The notes beneath the pieces are model-generated. The model was given only the letters and a program-made list of their open reading frames with translations, had not been told where the DNA came from and did no database searches. Below are positions 1-9,985 of a stretch of 64,000 bases of DNA, one piece after another. Both the position numbers and the translations under genes were made by a program. Positions within the stretch are counted from its first letter, which is position 1, and every line of letters begins with the position of its first letter. This stretch comes from Deinandra increscens subsp. villosa (Eukaryota; Streptophyta; Magnoliopsida; Asterales; Asteraceae): NCBI GenBank assembly GCA_039602395.1, contig JBCNJP010000026.1, positions 921,155-985,154 of the forward strand, written 5' to 3'.

Positions 1-158
1 AAAAAATAAACATAAAAAACTAATACAGGTTGCCATATGAACCACACAAAATTATATTATAAGAAAACAACACAAAATTATATTGTAAGACAACAACATA
101 AAACTAAACTAAAAACAAAAACCACTTTAAAAACAAATTAGAATAAATAAAAAAAACC

Positions 159-225
<67 letters not shown>

Positions 226-300
226 TATATATCATTTTGATAGCTGTGGCAGTCTCACATTCACAACTATTTCCCACACATGTATTTTTCTTATTTGTGA
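1..300. other. AT-rich non-coding flank
   Basis: Strongly A/T-rich sequence with no recognisable coding exon. It contains the ATT/TAA microsatellite listed separately. The only long open frame across it is the poly-isoleucine artefact of that microsatellite. Confidence 0.6.
159..220. repeat. (ATA)n microsatellite, about 20 units
   Basis: Uninterrupted trinucleotide run of about 62 bases, seen directly. Likely length-polymorphic. Confidence 0.97.
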
Positions 301-872
301 AAGTGGGCGGTGGCCCATGACTCACCACCACACGCGTTTCTCTCTCTACCTATACCTCCCGCCGGTTCTTCTCATCATCTCTTTCTCTCTCTGGAAGCTC
401 TTCTTGAAGAGCACCTCTCTCTCACTCTCTAAACGACATCGGTCGTTTCACATGGATAAACACCGTACTGTTGGCAACCGGTGTTTCCGACCGATTGTCG
501 GCCGATTTAGATCTGGGGTTCTTGCCGCTGTTGCTCCGCCTAGGGCGTTGAAGCGGCGGCGGTTAGGCCGGAGGTGCTGTCCGATTTAGATCTGGGGTTC
601 TTGCCGCTGTTGCCTAGGGCGTTGAAGCGGCGGCGGTTAGGCCGGAGGTGCTGTCCGATTTAGATCTGGGGTTCTTGCCGCTGTTGCTCCGCCTAGGGCG
701 TTGAAGCGGCGGCGGTTAGGCCGGAGGTGCTGTTAATCTGCCGGCTGTCGTGATGTTGACGCTGCGATGGTTGTTGCTCCGTTACGACGTCATACGTCTG
801 CTGTCGTCACGTTTGACGCTACGATGGGTCGGTCTCCGAAGGCTGGATCTAGGGTTTTATGATGTTTCTCAG
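300..872 (+). other. Putative GC-rich first exon or leader of a spliced transcript
   Basis: A CT-rich stretch (about 340-440) is followed by GC-rich sequence and then by a good 5' splice site, CAG|GTTAGG, at 872/873. Downstream DNA is AT- and T-rich like plant introns. An open frame of 90 codons (317-589) crosses the segment, but it is low complexity, resembles no family I know, and runs into a tandem repeat. I therefore read the segment as a transcribed leader rather than a protein gene. Its likely role would be as the first exon of the transcript hosting the snoRNA-like copies downstream. This is inference from base composition and one splice site. Confidence 0.35.
502..733. repeat. GC-rich tandem repeat, three copies of 74-79 bp
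   Basis: Copies begin at 502, 581 and 655 with CCGATTTAGATCTGGGG. They share the core GTTGAAGCGGCGGCGGTTAG. The second copy lacks five bases (CTCCG type) and is 74 bp long; the others are about 79 bp. The near identity indicates recent tandem duplication. Confidence 0.95.
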
Positions 873-1219
873 GTTAGGGTTTCTATTTGCGATTTGGTTT
901 CTTTATGTTTTTAGACGTTTGCTTACGATTTGTTTACAACTAATTTTTATACCTCTGATTACTTAATGGCTTTGATTGGGGGTTTCTTTACAGTAAATGC
1001 ATGTACCAATTTGACTGCCAGCAAATGATTCTACCAATTTAATTGCTTATTGAAACGTTCTTTTCAGGGTTTCAATTTGTATCTGGCAAGGGCATTGTTC
1101 CTGTGCCATATAAGCACTTTGGCATTCCCTTATTCGATGGAATTGCGGTGGTCGATTGTGGTTACATGTGTTCACTGTATAATTGATTCATTTGTGGTTA
1201 TAATGATAATGATGTTATA

Positions 1220-1307
1220 AGGCTATGATGTTTATCCATGTTTGATGATACACAAGAGATACGTTAGTTTCTCTTAGTGACACCATCATATTATATGGTC
1301 TGAGCCT
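1220..1307 (+). ncRNA. Box C/D snoRNA-like sequence, copy 1
   Basis: Near the 5' end is a box C-like ATGATGT (one mismatch to RTGATGA) directly after AGGCT. Near the 3' end is box D, CTGA, directly followed by GCCT. AGGC and GCCT can pair to form the terminal stem expected of a C/D snoRNA. A second TGATGA and a short internal inverted repeat (AAGAGA/TCTCTT) lie between. The length of about 88 nt is typical. The sequence recurs twice nearby, as plant snoRNA clusters do. No guide target could be established. It could also be a decayed copy or a repeat that happens to contain these boxes. Confidence 0.45.
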
Positions 1308-1355
1308 AGAGTTTAAACCAATTTATATGGCTACATGTGCAATCTTTTACTACAT

Positions 1356-1443
1356 GGGCAATGATGTTTATCCATGTTTGATGATACACAAGAGATACGT
1401 TAGTTTCTCTTAGTGACACCATCATATAATATGGTCTGAGCCT
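1356..1443 (+). ncRNA. Box C/D snoRNA-like sequence, copy 2
   Basis: Nearly identical to copy 1 over its whole length. It has ATGATGT after GGCA, internal TGATGA, and box D CTGA followed by GCCT. The stem is reduced to GGC/GCC. The bases just before box D differ slightly from copy 1, so guide function is doubtful. Confidence 0.42.
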
Positions 1444-1525
1444 AGATTATAAGCCTATTTATATGGCTACATGTGCAATCTTTTACTACATGTTCATTTG
1501 TTATTATAATGGTAACGATGTTGTA

Positions 1526-1607
1526 AGGCTATGATGTTTATCCATGTTTGATGATACACAAGAGATCAATCTCTTAGTGATGCCATCAGTTAATGTGATC
1601 TGAGCCT
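1526..1607 (+). ncRNA. Box C/D snoRNA-like sequence, copy 3
   Basis: It has AGGCT before ATGATGT and CTGA before GCCT, so the terminal stem is intact. The central hairpin region is shortened and the sequence before box D is diverged. A further deleted remnant at about 1741-1764 keeps GGC, ATGATGA, CTGA and GCC but has lost the centre. Confidence 0.4.
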
Positions 1608-1840
1608 AGATTTAAACAGTGGTATCCAATGAACTCTGATTAGGCAAGTCTGATGATGCTATGGCGTTATTTGTGTAACTTATGACATGTTGGTTTGAGT
1701 TATTTCAATTCTGATCATGGTTGCGATGAAATCTGATTAGGCGATGATGATTATGTTCTGAGCCATAAATCTTAAAAAATCTGTCTTTCAAATTGAAAGA
1801 GTGTTTAAATCTGAAGATGGTTGTGAAGAAATCTCCTTGG

Positions 1841-1896
1841 GCGTCAGTTGGTTGGTCTCTATTTGGTAGATCTCAAGTTCGATTCTTAAATGTTGT
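1841..1896 (+). other. tRNA-like (SINE head?) remnant
   Basis: A segment resembling an internal RNA polymerase III promoter: an A-box-like GCGTCAGTTGGTTGG at about 1851, then about 30 bases later a B-box-like AGTTCGATTCT (consensus GGTTCGANTCC). A T-rich tail follows. No cloverleaf can be drawn confidently, so this is at best a decayed SINE or tRNA relic. Confidence 0.3.
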
Positions 1897-1899
1897 TTT

Positions 1900-3300
1900 A
1901 TTTATTTTTTTTCAGTTGTTAATAATCCTTTGTCCCAGCTAATGACACGTATTTTTTTTGGTTGACAGATGTTATAAATCCTTTGTCCCAGTTAATGACA
2001 CGTATTGATTACGCTACTTAAGATGATTCATATTCGCTATTTGGTTTCTTTCTGCTTCTGTAGTTGCCTCATTCCTCCTCGGGTACGATTACGAATCTGC
2101 CATTGTATATTATCTTAGTTTTTGTTTTCGTTTCTTACGATCGTATGGGTATTACGATTAGCTAAGTGCTTAGTCGTTGTTGCTGCTTTTCTTTTATGCT
2201 GATCAGTAGACCATTATTGGTTTTTAGGTTCTTGATATATTATTCAATTTAGATGCTATTTCTGATATGTATAAATATGTTGCTGATTGAATTGAGGCTT
2301 CACTTTAACTATAGCATATAGTCATGGTGTTCATTTGTAGTGACCTCTAATTAGCACAAGTTAATCATTCTCTGCGTGTGTAGTTCAACAAAAGCATCCA
2401 TTACTCGGCTAATCGCATCATTTGTTACTGTTGTTAATGGACTTATTTTTTTCCATATCATACGAAAATTAATACTGATTGTTTGCTTCAGAAACTCAAA
2501 GGTGGTGACATTCAAGTAGTAATTCTGTTCTCTTTGTAAGATGAATTTCATGATTTGTATGCGTTAGGTTTCCAGTTCGGTTATGTCATTTCGTATGCTT
2601 ATATGGCAATTCCTGAAAGTCTATATCCATGTTAAGTCATACTCAAAAAGGAATTTCTACGAAGATTTTGGTGTTGTGTTTTAACTAATAGCAAGTGTTT
2701 GTGCTTTAATTTATGTCATATAGTTGCTCTTTATTCTTTTCAATGGCAGGGATTTCCTGTTTGTGTTGTCCTAGGATAATTGGGGATCATTGATGAAGAT
2801 TTTATATTTCTAATTTGATATCGTGCTTGATTTGAGAAAGTTCTGCGTCTTATGTATGAGTTGCAGGTTTTAGGTTCTTGACGACCATTGACCACTGGTG
2901 TTTTAATTTCTCATTTGAAATGTCTGATTCTATCATCTTTCATCTTAATTTCTTTTCTTTTTTCTGCTTATGCATGCAAACAACCTGTTTGATGAAATGC
3001 TAAGTTATTGTTTTTTTTTTTTTGGTTTTTAACTAATGTTGTGCCTATGGATGCGCAAAATCTGTTTGATGAAATGAATGATTGTCATCTTTGTGTTTTT
3101 GTGGTCTAATGAACTGATGAAATTGGACAAAACATAGAGGTTGGTAATTGATGTCAATTGCTACAGAAAGGTTATAAAGCTTGCCGTTTTAAATCCTTTT
3201 TTTCGTGTCTCAATTTTAGGCGTTTGTTCTCTTAATTTTGATACCAAATTATTTCTTTTATGTAGTCTATTACCTCCTTACAACTAAAGCTACTAATTGG
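1900..3300. other. Intron-like T-rich region, nothing recognised
   Basis: T-rich DNA typical of plant introns, with several possible acceptors. A 30-base imperfect direct repeat (core CTTTGTCCCAG..TAATGACACG) occurs at about 1928 and 1981. No protein exon or RNA gene could be supported. Confidence 0.5.
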
Positions 3301-3324
3301 ATTTTTTTGTATGAGTTTATTATG

Positions 3325-3620
3325 GCAGATGCTTGCGATGATGGTCTTCGGATCTAAGCATTTTTGTGATTTCGTTTTCATAGCTAATTTCATCTTAGAT
3401 TTCTGCTTGAAACTTGAAATGGTTATGTCGCATTGTTGTGATGATGATGTTCGGCTACGATCTTAGATTTGTGCTTGAAACATAGAACTTTTATGTCAGA
3501 TGCTTGCGATGATGGTCTTCGGATTTTGCTTTCATCGCTCATTTCATCTCCGAATTCTGCTTGAAACCCGAGGTGATTATGTCATATGGTTGCGATGATG
3601 TTGTTTGGATCTGAACAGTT
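3325..3620. repeat. Diverged tandem repeat, about 3.5 units of 65-98 bp
   Basis: Units beginning near 3325, 3422, 3490 and 3576 share TTATGTC or TTATGGC, TTGCGATGATG, TTCGGAT and CTGCTTGAAAC-type blocks. Each unit has a GATGATG motif reminiscent of box C, but no consistent CTGA box D, so I do not call these snoRNAs. Confidence 0.6.
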
Positions 3621-4730
3621 GTGTGATTTACTTTTTTGTAGCTATTTTGAAATTTGACTTCCAACGATGTATTCTGGCCGACCACTGTTGTTTGAGATTT
3701 GGCTATGATGGTTTAGATTACTTTATTAAGCTTAGAAATTGTGATTTGAATGTAATATTAACTTTGAAGTTGCAGGTGTTACGAGTTAGAGGTGTACAAA
3801 CAAGATGGGTTTATTTTGGGTTTGCAAGGAACCGTAGGAGGTGGGGTGACGTTTTTGGGAAGTGACGATATAGGGTGGGTGTGGCAGTTGGGGTAAGAAG
3901 GTATGTTTTAAAGCATATAATAAAAAACTATTTGGTATTATTTTCATTTAGCTTATCATACTTGAATACTTATAGTTTGTATAGCAAGAAGGTATGTTAA
4001 ACACTTGCTGTAAAAATCTTAATAGTTTGATGTCCTAAAGTTTGAATTCACAGTTATGGATAATAAATTTGAGTTCTGTTTTATATGGACCACACTTTTT
4101 GAAGCTCATTCTCAACTTGAGCTCATTTCTTAACTCCCTTGATCTTTTTATTCTTTCAGCTACTTGGATTATAATGTCTACATCATGGTGTATGAGTTGC
4201 AGGTTTTAGTTTCTTGATGACCATTGACCACCATTGATGGTGGTGATACCCTTTGTTGTTTGAACAGATTTAATGGAGGAGGATATCCATGAACTAGGCG
4301 GAGTTTATTTTGGGGTGATAAAAAGCTATAGAGACAGAAAGTAAAGAGCGAGGACTACTGATGTGGGATTTGTTTCTTTTTTTTATCGAATTGAGGAGTT
4401 AGTATTAGTTTTAACAAACAAATAATATGTATGTTCCTTTTTAACTTACAGTTATGTATGTTTCATTTTAACTTGCAATTATTATGTTAATTTTTTTAAC
4501 ATGTTCTTGATACTACTATTCTTGATTCCTTTACTGTTGATTATATGTACTATGTCTTCAAGCGTTTAAGTGTTAGGTTAATTGATGTTTATTTGTATAT
4601 TTGCGGTGAGTACTAAAAGAAAAAGAAAACATACAAACTTATATAAAAGTTTAGGCCATCGGGACAGTAAAATCTAAGGCCATACTTTGGATGTAATTAC
4701 TGATCGCTTTTGTAGATATAACTCTAATGT
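3620..4730. other. Non-coding stretch, possible 3' exons of the leader transcript
   Basis: Contains an 86-codon open frame (3605-3865) with no recognisable domain. A possible exon follows a TTGCAG acceptor at about 3776 and ends at AAG|GTATG near 3901. The rest is AT-rich. The reading is uncertain. Confidence 0.3.
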
Positions 4731-4775
4731 TCACTTACACAAGATAACATACTACATACAAAATAACCGGTAACT

Positions 4776-4795
4776 ACCCGCCGCAACGCGCGGGT
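4776..4795 (+). mobile_element. Helitron-like terminal hairpin
   Basis: ACCCGCCGCAACGCGCGGGT forms a 6-bp stem (ACCCGC/GCGGGT) with an 8-nt loop, typical of the GC-rich hairpin just inside Helitron 3' ends. No CTRR terminus follows at the expected distance, so the end is decayed or the resemblance is partial. Confidence 0.4.
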
Positions 4796-5074
4796 AACAA
4801 TAACCATATCATTGGACATTAAAATAACTTTAGATCCTATAATGAGCGTTTGCTTTTCACTAAAAAGTTAGTAGTTAACACATGCATAATTAGTCACCAT
4901 TACCTTGATTTATATATCTAGATACTACGTAATAAATAGATCAAATAAATGCATTTTGCAAATGTATACCCACTTTGAAGTTAAAACTACTTATTTATGT
5001 ATGCCTATAGAAAATGGATCCGTTTTCTTTCTACCGGTAAATGTGGGCGGTGGTAACTCGACAAAAACAATCAA

Positions 5075-5106
5075 ACCGCAGCAACGCGCGGTACATTTAC
5101 TCGTAA
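5075..5106 (+). mobile_element. Helitron-like 3' end
   Basis: ACCGC-AGCAACGC-GCGGT hairpin (5-bp stem) followed by ACATTTACTCGT. The usual terminal word is ACTAGT, so one base differs. The loop is almost the same as in the hairpins at 4776 and 18,893, showing a shared family. Confidence 0.45.
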
Positions 5107-5773
5107 TAATAATAAAGAAGGTTCTCAACACTATTAGGGTGGATAGCCAGCAGAATACCATGTGTAAATTGACCAGATAATAACATACGTATGTGGATTT
5201 GTACATTTAAGGAACTTATTCGAAGGCCATCCGTAATGAACCGTTGTAGGGCGTGAATGGCTCCAAAACGCTCGGAAGAGAAAGTCCTTAATTAGCATAC
5301 CCATTAGAAGAAACATGAAATTGATCATGACATGTACTGCCAATCTTCTTAAAGTCGGATTTATGGAAATGAATACATACCAATTGTGCACCTTTTTCTT
5401 TAATTTTGAACTTGCAATCTGAGGGCTTCATGAAAACCCTAGTAGTGTGATAAACCGGTGACAAATTGGGATTTAGGTAGGCGATCTTCAACGCTAACGA
5501 TTTGGATGCTGAGAGAGTCGGCGAGGATCCGTCTCCGGTGAAGCTTGAGTGGTCAAGGTCAACCACTGTGGATGTGGTGGTGCCGCAGTCACTATTGCGA
5601 AGGAAAGGAGAATAAGTTGAAATGGCAGGAGAAAGAGAGCAGAAACGATTAGGGCTTGAGTCGTGTGTAATAAGTAAAGTAATTGAGGTGAGATGGAAAC
5701 ATAAAGTGAAGAAGCCGGAACTGAAATTTTGTGTAAATTTGTACCAGGAGATGAAAACATACAATGACAAAAA
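5107..5773. other. Non-genic stretch between TE ends
   Basis: Holds overlapping minus-strand open frames (165 and 97 codons, about 5288-5787), neither with a recognisable domain. It may be internal sequence of the CACTA element whose end lies at 5964. Confidence 0.4.
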
Positions 5774-5964
5774 AGGATGACACACATTTTAAAACTGCCA
5801 CCCGTGTTTTTTTATGACAGTTATTTGTGACGCATAAAAGACGCACCATCTATTCTTCATATTTTAGAACTTATCACCGTTTTTTTATCGCAACCACATT
5901 TGCGCGTCATAAAACCAGTGTGTGTCATAATTTGCGCGTAAATAAAGCCTCTTTTCTAGTAGTG
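5774..5964 (-). mobile_element. CACTA (En/Spm) transposon terminus
   Basis: The right edge reads CTTTTCTAGTAGTG, whose complement CACTACTAGAAAAG is the classic plant CACTA terminal inverted repeat. Just inside are several copies of short subterminal words (GACGCA, GCGTCA, GTGTCATAA) in both orientations, as expected for transposase-binding arrays. The matching left terminus was not found upstream, so the element is truncated, diverged or interrupted. The adjoining 3-bp target would be GAT. Confidence 0.75.
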
Positions 5965-6690
5965 GATATCTTATCTCGTTCGACGTGTGCAGAACCCCGT
6001 TCGATGTGGACCTCGGGAGTGGGCGAGTGCAAGGCTTGCGGTCCGCATCCCGTACCCAATGAAGATATTTTAGTAATTTTACATTTCTGGTCCCTCTAGT
6101 TGTATTTATTACACTTTAGCCCCTCGAACTCTTATATAGTTATTATTTTATGCCCTAAAACTTTCCAAAACATATTTATAATAATTTATAAGGTTCGGGT
6201 TACGTATAACGAGGAATATATACACGTATATATGCTTATAAATCACGTATTTACATACTTTGTTTCCTGTTAACTATCAAATACGTTTCATCTACCCTAA
6301 ATATGTATGCATCAAGATTCTAATATGGAATTATTAAACACGTATTCATATAATCACGTGTTTCGGGTATATATATATTTTAGACCTACTTTAAATATGT
6401 ATGCATCAAACTTCAATGTGGAATTTTGTGTTTTAGACCTAGCGAACTCAACATTACTCGACCCATTATTGAATTCAGTCCATAACATGTACATATTAAA
6501 GAATATTTTAGTATTCATTCCGGAAACAACACCACTTTATATTTTATTCAATTCTTAACATGTATTAATTAATATTACACTTTTAACTGTTTTAAATTAA
6601 AAATATCAAAACTTAAAGGTTAGAAGGTAAATGATGTAATAATTATAAAAAAAAATAAAAAATGAAATCCCGTAGGTATCTGATAAAGTA
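5965..6690. other. AT-rich intergenic DNA
   Basis: A short GC-richer patch (about 5975-6060) is followed by AT-rich sequence. The one open frame (6307-6558) lacks any domain I recognise. Nothing else supported. Confidence 0.5.
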
Positions 6691-6714
6691 ATGACTTAAC
6701 AAGGACCATAAGAA

Positions 6715-6950
6715 AGAAATAATAGTGACTTAAATCTTCCCCGGGGGGATTTTTGACCCGTTAGAAACGGCGGTCTACCTCTTTCTTCCACGCTCCCAAA
6801 ATCTCCTCTCATCTTTCTTCTTCTTTTCCCTTTTTTTTTACTTTTGTTCTTCAGTAGTCGGTATAACGCAGGAAAGGAAAACAAGGAGGAGAAGCTATGC
6901 TATGCTATTGACGACGGACGAAATCTACAAATTCATTGAATCAGCAGCAG
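6715..6950 (+). other. Putative first exon of an unidentified transcript
   Basis: A CT-rich stretch (6777-6850), typical of plant 5' leaders, runs to TCAGCAGCAG|GTTAGT at 6950/6951, a strong donor. The downstream sequence is T-rich and intron-like and includes a (GATT)n run near 7034. No coding frame can be assigned. Confidence 0.3.
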
Positions 6951-8000
6951 GTTAGTTTTCTTAAAACGACGAAAACAGCGTTAGGTTTTTTAACCATGTC
7001 GAATTCTGTTAGGGTTTTATATGCCTTTTCTTGATTGATTGATTGATTGATTCACAAGAAGAATACGTTCTTGGCTGATTATTCGATTTCTGTCTGTACA
7101 ATGTAAAGCGATCGACGACGCCCTAATCGCAATTTTGGAAGGGTTTACACGATTTTATTTTGTGTAATTTCTCCATTAATATTATTACTTGAGTGAGTGT
7201 TGTAGGAAACTTGTTGTTGATATTGCTGTGTTGGTTATCTGATTTGTTTTTTAATTGATAGAACTGACTTGACTCACTGTTTTATGCGGATCAAATCACA
7301 CCATTACATTATTCAATTGCTTGCTGATCATGTATACAATACTTTGAGTTTGAGTTTCTGCCAAAATCATTGTCCATATTAAAATTTGAGTTTGTGCCAA
7401 AATTATTCTCCACTTTTTGCAATTGGTAATTACTATTGTTGTAATAAATATTGCAAGTCAATGGTAGTTTTAACTGCATTAAGCCTAAAATTGGCATTCT
7501 GTTAATTAAATTTTTTTAAAGTGTCCGATTCAAGTGTGGGGAGGGGGACAGTTGAAGAAAACAGAAAATTGTTTAAATTTTTTTGAAATTGTCTGCATTA
7601 AAATGAGAAATGATTGAATAACTGAAGTTTTGGCTATTTATGTTTATATATTATTATATTTATATATAAAAAAATATGTAAATAAATAAGTTTTGGATGC
7701 AGATAATGATGTAAATGTAATTGATATGATATGTAGAATCTGTTAATATGTCTGGTACAATTAGCTGATTTGAAAAACCTTGATAGTTCTATAATCAATT
7801 TTTTTATGCTGTACTTTTAAAAGATTGCTTATGGTTAAATCTTATTTCTAAGTAAGGATTTTTATGAAAACCTTAGTTTGATTAGAAAATACATATATGT
7901 TAGTTGACTATATGTACGGATTTGTTTATTTTTTTGTTGTGTTTCATCATGATGATGTTTTACTTCATACCTCACTGATGAGCACTTAATTTTCCACAGG
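6951..8000. other. Intron-like T-rich DNA
   Basis: No exon recognised. Contains a (GATT)5-type microsatellite at about 7033-7052 and a purine-rich GTGTGGGGAGGGGGACAG at 7535-7552. Confidence 0.5.
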
Positions 8001-8135
8001 AACATTTCCACAGGAACATTTCCACCCCACGGCCATAAGAAAGCTGATTATTGGGATAAATGAAGAAGGGTTTATGTGTGTGGTGCTTGCTAGTAACATG
8101 ATTGCTGAAAGGGGAGTCACTTTCTTATTTCCTTA
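8000..8135 (+). pseudogene. Exon-like coding fragment, function unknown
   Basis: After a TTTTCCACAG acceptor (about 7999) an open frame reads through 40 or more codons, including the stretches FHPTAIRKLIIGINEEGF and VVLASNMIAERG. It then merges into the retrotransposon module at 8160. The composition looks protein-like (charged and hydrophobic mixture), but I cannot name the family. It could be the tail of an LTR-retrotransposon ORF or a captured exon. The duplicated ACATTTCCACAGGA at its start suggests a small tandem duplication of the acceptor. Confidence 0.3.
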
Positions 8136-8159
8136 CATCTTTGTTTTTATAGTTTTATT

Positions 8160-8198
8160 CTACATTGGGGACAATGTAGGTTTTAAGTATGGGGATGT
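8160..8198 (+). mobile_element. LTR-retrotransposon 3' module (hairpin plus purine tract)
   Basis: Perfect inverted repeat CTACATTG-GGGA-CAATGTAG, then AAGTATGGGGATGT. The layout of a GGRA-loop hairpin followed by a purine-rich AAGTxTGGGG tract is known from the region just before the 3' LTR of Athila/Tat-type Ty3-gypsy elements. No LTR pair could be delimited. Confidence 0.5.
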
Positions 8199-8289
8199 AG
8201 GGGTTGGTTGTCATTCTGCTGAAATAAATGACGTCCTAACACACCATCAAAAGTCTGAAAATCCCAATTTTTTTTAAATTTTTTTTTCC

Positions 8290-9170
8290 CTATCTCACAT
8301 GACATGAAAGTACACCGTTTTTAACGTAAATCATAGATAATTTATTTGTGCATTATCGTGTCTACAAGTAGCAAGAATGGTTTTCCTCTTAAGTTTATTT
8401 TTATAAAAACCACCTGATCAAAGTTTCTCGGTCGAGTCTTGCGAACCAACAAAACCCATTTACCTGACCTCCCGTGTGAGTAATCCTGAAAAAAATTGAA
8501 AATTGAAAAAATATATATATGAAGGATGTCGTATGTTTAATACAAATTTCTAGGTTTATGTTGAGACCGTGTCTACCTAATAGCCTTGAGTTCGTTATGG
8601 ATCTTCCCCGGGTCGTCAATTGCCCGAAGATGTTGGACTTTCTGCATAACTCCAACATGCAAAAAAAAAAAAAAAAAGAAATCTGAAAATTCAGTCTTGT
8701 ATTGAAAGGTTGCAAGGACCCTAGATCAAGCTAAAGAAAAAAAATAAATAAATCACAATGAAAATTGTGACATGGCTGTACGTATACGCCAAGATATACG
8801 TTAGGGTGGTAGCTCACACACCCGTATATGTGAGCAAACGTTTGAGTATCCCCCTCCATTTTTTTGGTCGGATCCCATAACGAACTCGGCGGCACGATCG
8901 TATATATAAACCCAAGAAGTGCTTAGACATGCTTGACTTGAGCGTTCACTTCAAAATTTACACCCATAGGTCGAGCGAATTAGCGATTGGAGTGAATTAG
9001 TATGCAAATGGTTCGCATTACTTGGTTGGGAGATTTTTTGAGTTTTCAAAAGTCTTAAACTTGAGAGGTTGTAAATCCTAGTATTGATAGTAATTCTTGC
9101 GGACCGAATATGTACGATTAAATGTCTATGTGGTTAAATTTGTAGTTGTAGTAGTGTCGAGGTAAAAATG
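8290..9170. other. Retrotransposon-derived non-coding region
   Basis: No open gene. Scattered GC-richer blocks (about 8600-8640 and 8770-8990) without a recognisable domain lie between two related 3' modules, so this is likely the non-coding tail of an LTR element. Confidence 0.4.
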
Positions 9171-9208
9171 ATTGCTTGGGAACAAGCAATGTTCAAGTAT
9201 GGGGATGT
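9171..9208 (+). mobile_element. LTR-retrotransposon 3' module and possible LTR start
   Basis: Perfect inverted repeat ATTGCTTG-GGAA-CAAGCAAT followed by AAGTATGGGGATGT, the same 14 bases as at 8185. The stem sequence differs from that copy but is again perfectly paired. TGTTTAATG at about 9206 could be the first bases of a 3' LTR. Its end was not found. Confidence 0.5.
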
Positions 9209-9794
9209 TTAATGTGTGTAAATTTATATATGAAAATCCAACACATTTTCCTTCAACTAAATGAAAGTGGTTAGTTCTCATTGATGGTTAATGAATTACT
9301 TTTTGTGTTTTTTCCGTACTTTTAAGTGTTTTTTGAATGAATCTCCGCTACGTAGTATGAATTAGGTTGAAGAAGACTTGCTTGGCTTTACGTTTTCTGT
9401 GATTCCTCTCTTATGTTAATAAATTATGTGTTTTATGATAGTATTCCGTTATCAAGTTTTACTTTTTATTTATTACCAATTGTTAGGGTTAAGTTCATTG
9501 GTGTTGCTTTTATAATTATCTTCTCTGCCTACATTTTTTCTAATTTTTTTTTTTTTTTTTGGCGTCAATATTTTTCATTTTAATCATAATTTAAATTTTA
9601 CAACTCAGTCCGACATACGGGGCAAGCGGGCAACAAGCTGCGCCGCAAGCCCTTTTTGAATAGAATCAGATCTCGATTTCATCTTTGGTTTTTTAGGTCT
9701 TTGGTATCACACCGCCGTATGCAATTCCAGGTACGTAATCTTCTATAATTGATGATTAATTAGGATATATTCTGAGGAAGCTACTGGTTAACAG

Positions 9795-9985
9795 ATCGAA
9801 TCGAATGCACTTTGCAAGCGAAACAATTATAAAAATGAAAAATCAGAGGCAAAAGGTGTTGATGATGATGATGGGGGAGATGTGGTGAAGACGTTGAAGA
9901 AAGTAGTGAACTTTTACTCAACTATTCAAAGTGAGGAGGGGAGTTTGCCTCCTAATCATGATGTCCCTTTGTTTCTCCTTACTGA
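9795..9985 (+). pseudogene. Oxidosqualene cyclase-like exon fragment
   Basis: Between a GGTTAACAG acceptor and an ACTGA|GTACG donor, one frame encodes TLKKVVNFYSTIQSEEG and PLFLLT. This resembles the N-terminal block of plant oxidosqualene cyclases (triterpene and sterol synthases), which carries a conserved FYSTIQ and G-PLFFL pattern. In another frame, upstream in the same exon, RMHFASE resembles the family's R-x-QFA-KEN block. If so, a frameshift lies between 9815 and 9850. Family members exceed 750 residues, so only about 60 codons remain. The frame closes shortly after the donor. The conserved HWP tryptophan motif is replaced by SLP. I read this as a captured or decayed exon, not a working gene. 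Confidence 0.5.

Noticed and set aside
104..331. 75-codon minus-strand frame with a long isoleucine run
   Set aside because: Entirely produced by the ATT microsatellite; no protein-like composition otherwise.
317..589. 90-codon plus-strand frame at the start of the window
   Set aside because: Runs through CT-rich leader and GC-rich tandem repeats with no family resemblance; better explained as untranslated sequence.
3325..3620. GATGATG-containing repeats as additional snoRNAs
   Set aside because: No consistent CTGA box D or terminal stem in the units.
283..5058. GTGGGCGGTGG word shared between about 304 and 5044
   Set aside because: Only about 11-12 bases are shared and the surroundings differ; too short to define a repeat pair.
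5430..5450. CCCTAGTAGTG as a second CACTA terminus
   Set aside because: Matches only the outermost 8 bases of the true end at 5964, is in the same orientation, and lacks the subterminal GACGC-type words nearby.
5288..5787. Overlapping minus-strand frames of 165 and 97 codons
   Set aside because: Serine/leucine-rich with no domain, and located in probable transposon interior. Two frames open at once suggests composition rather than coding.
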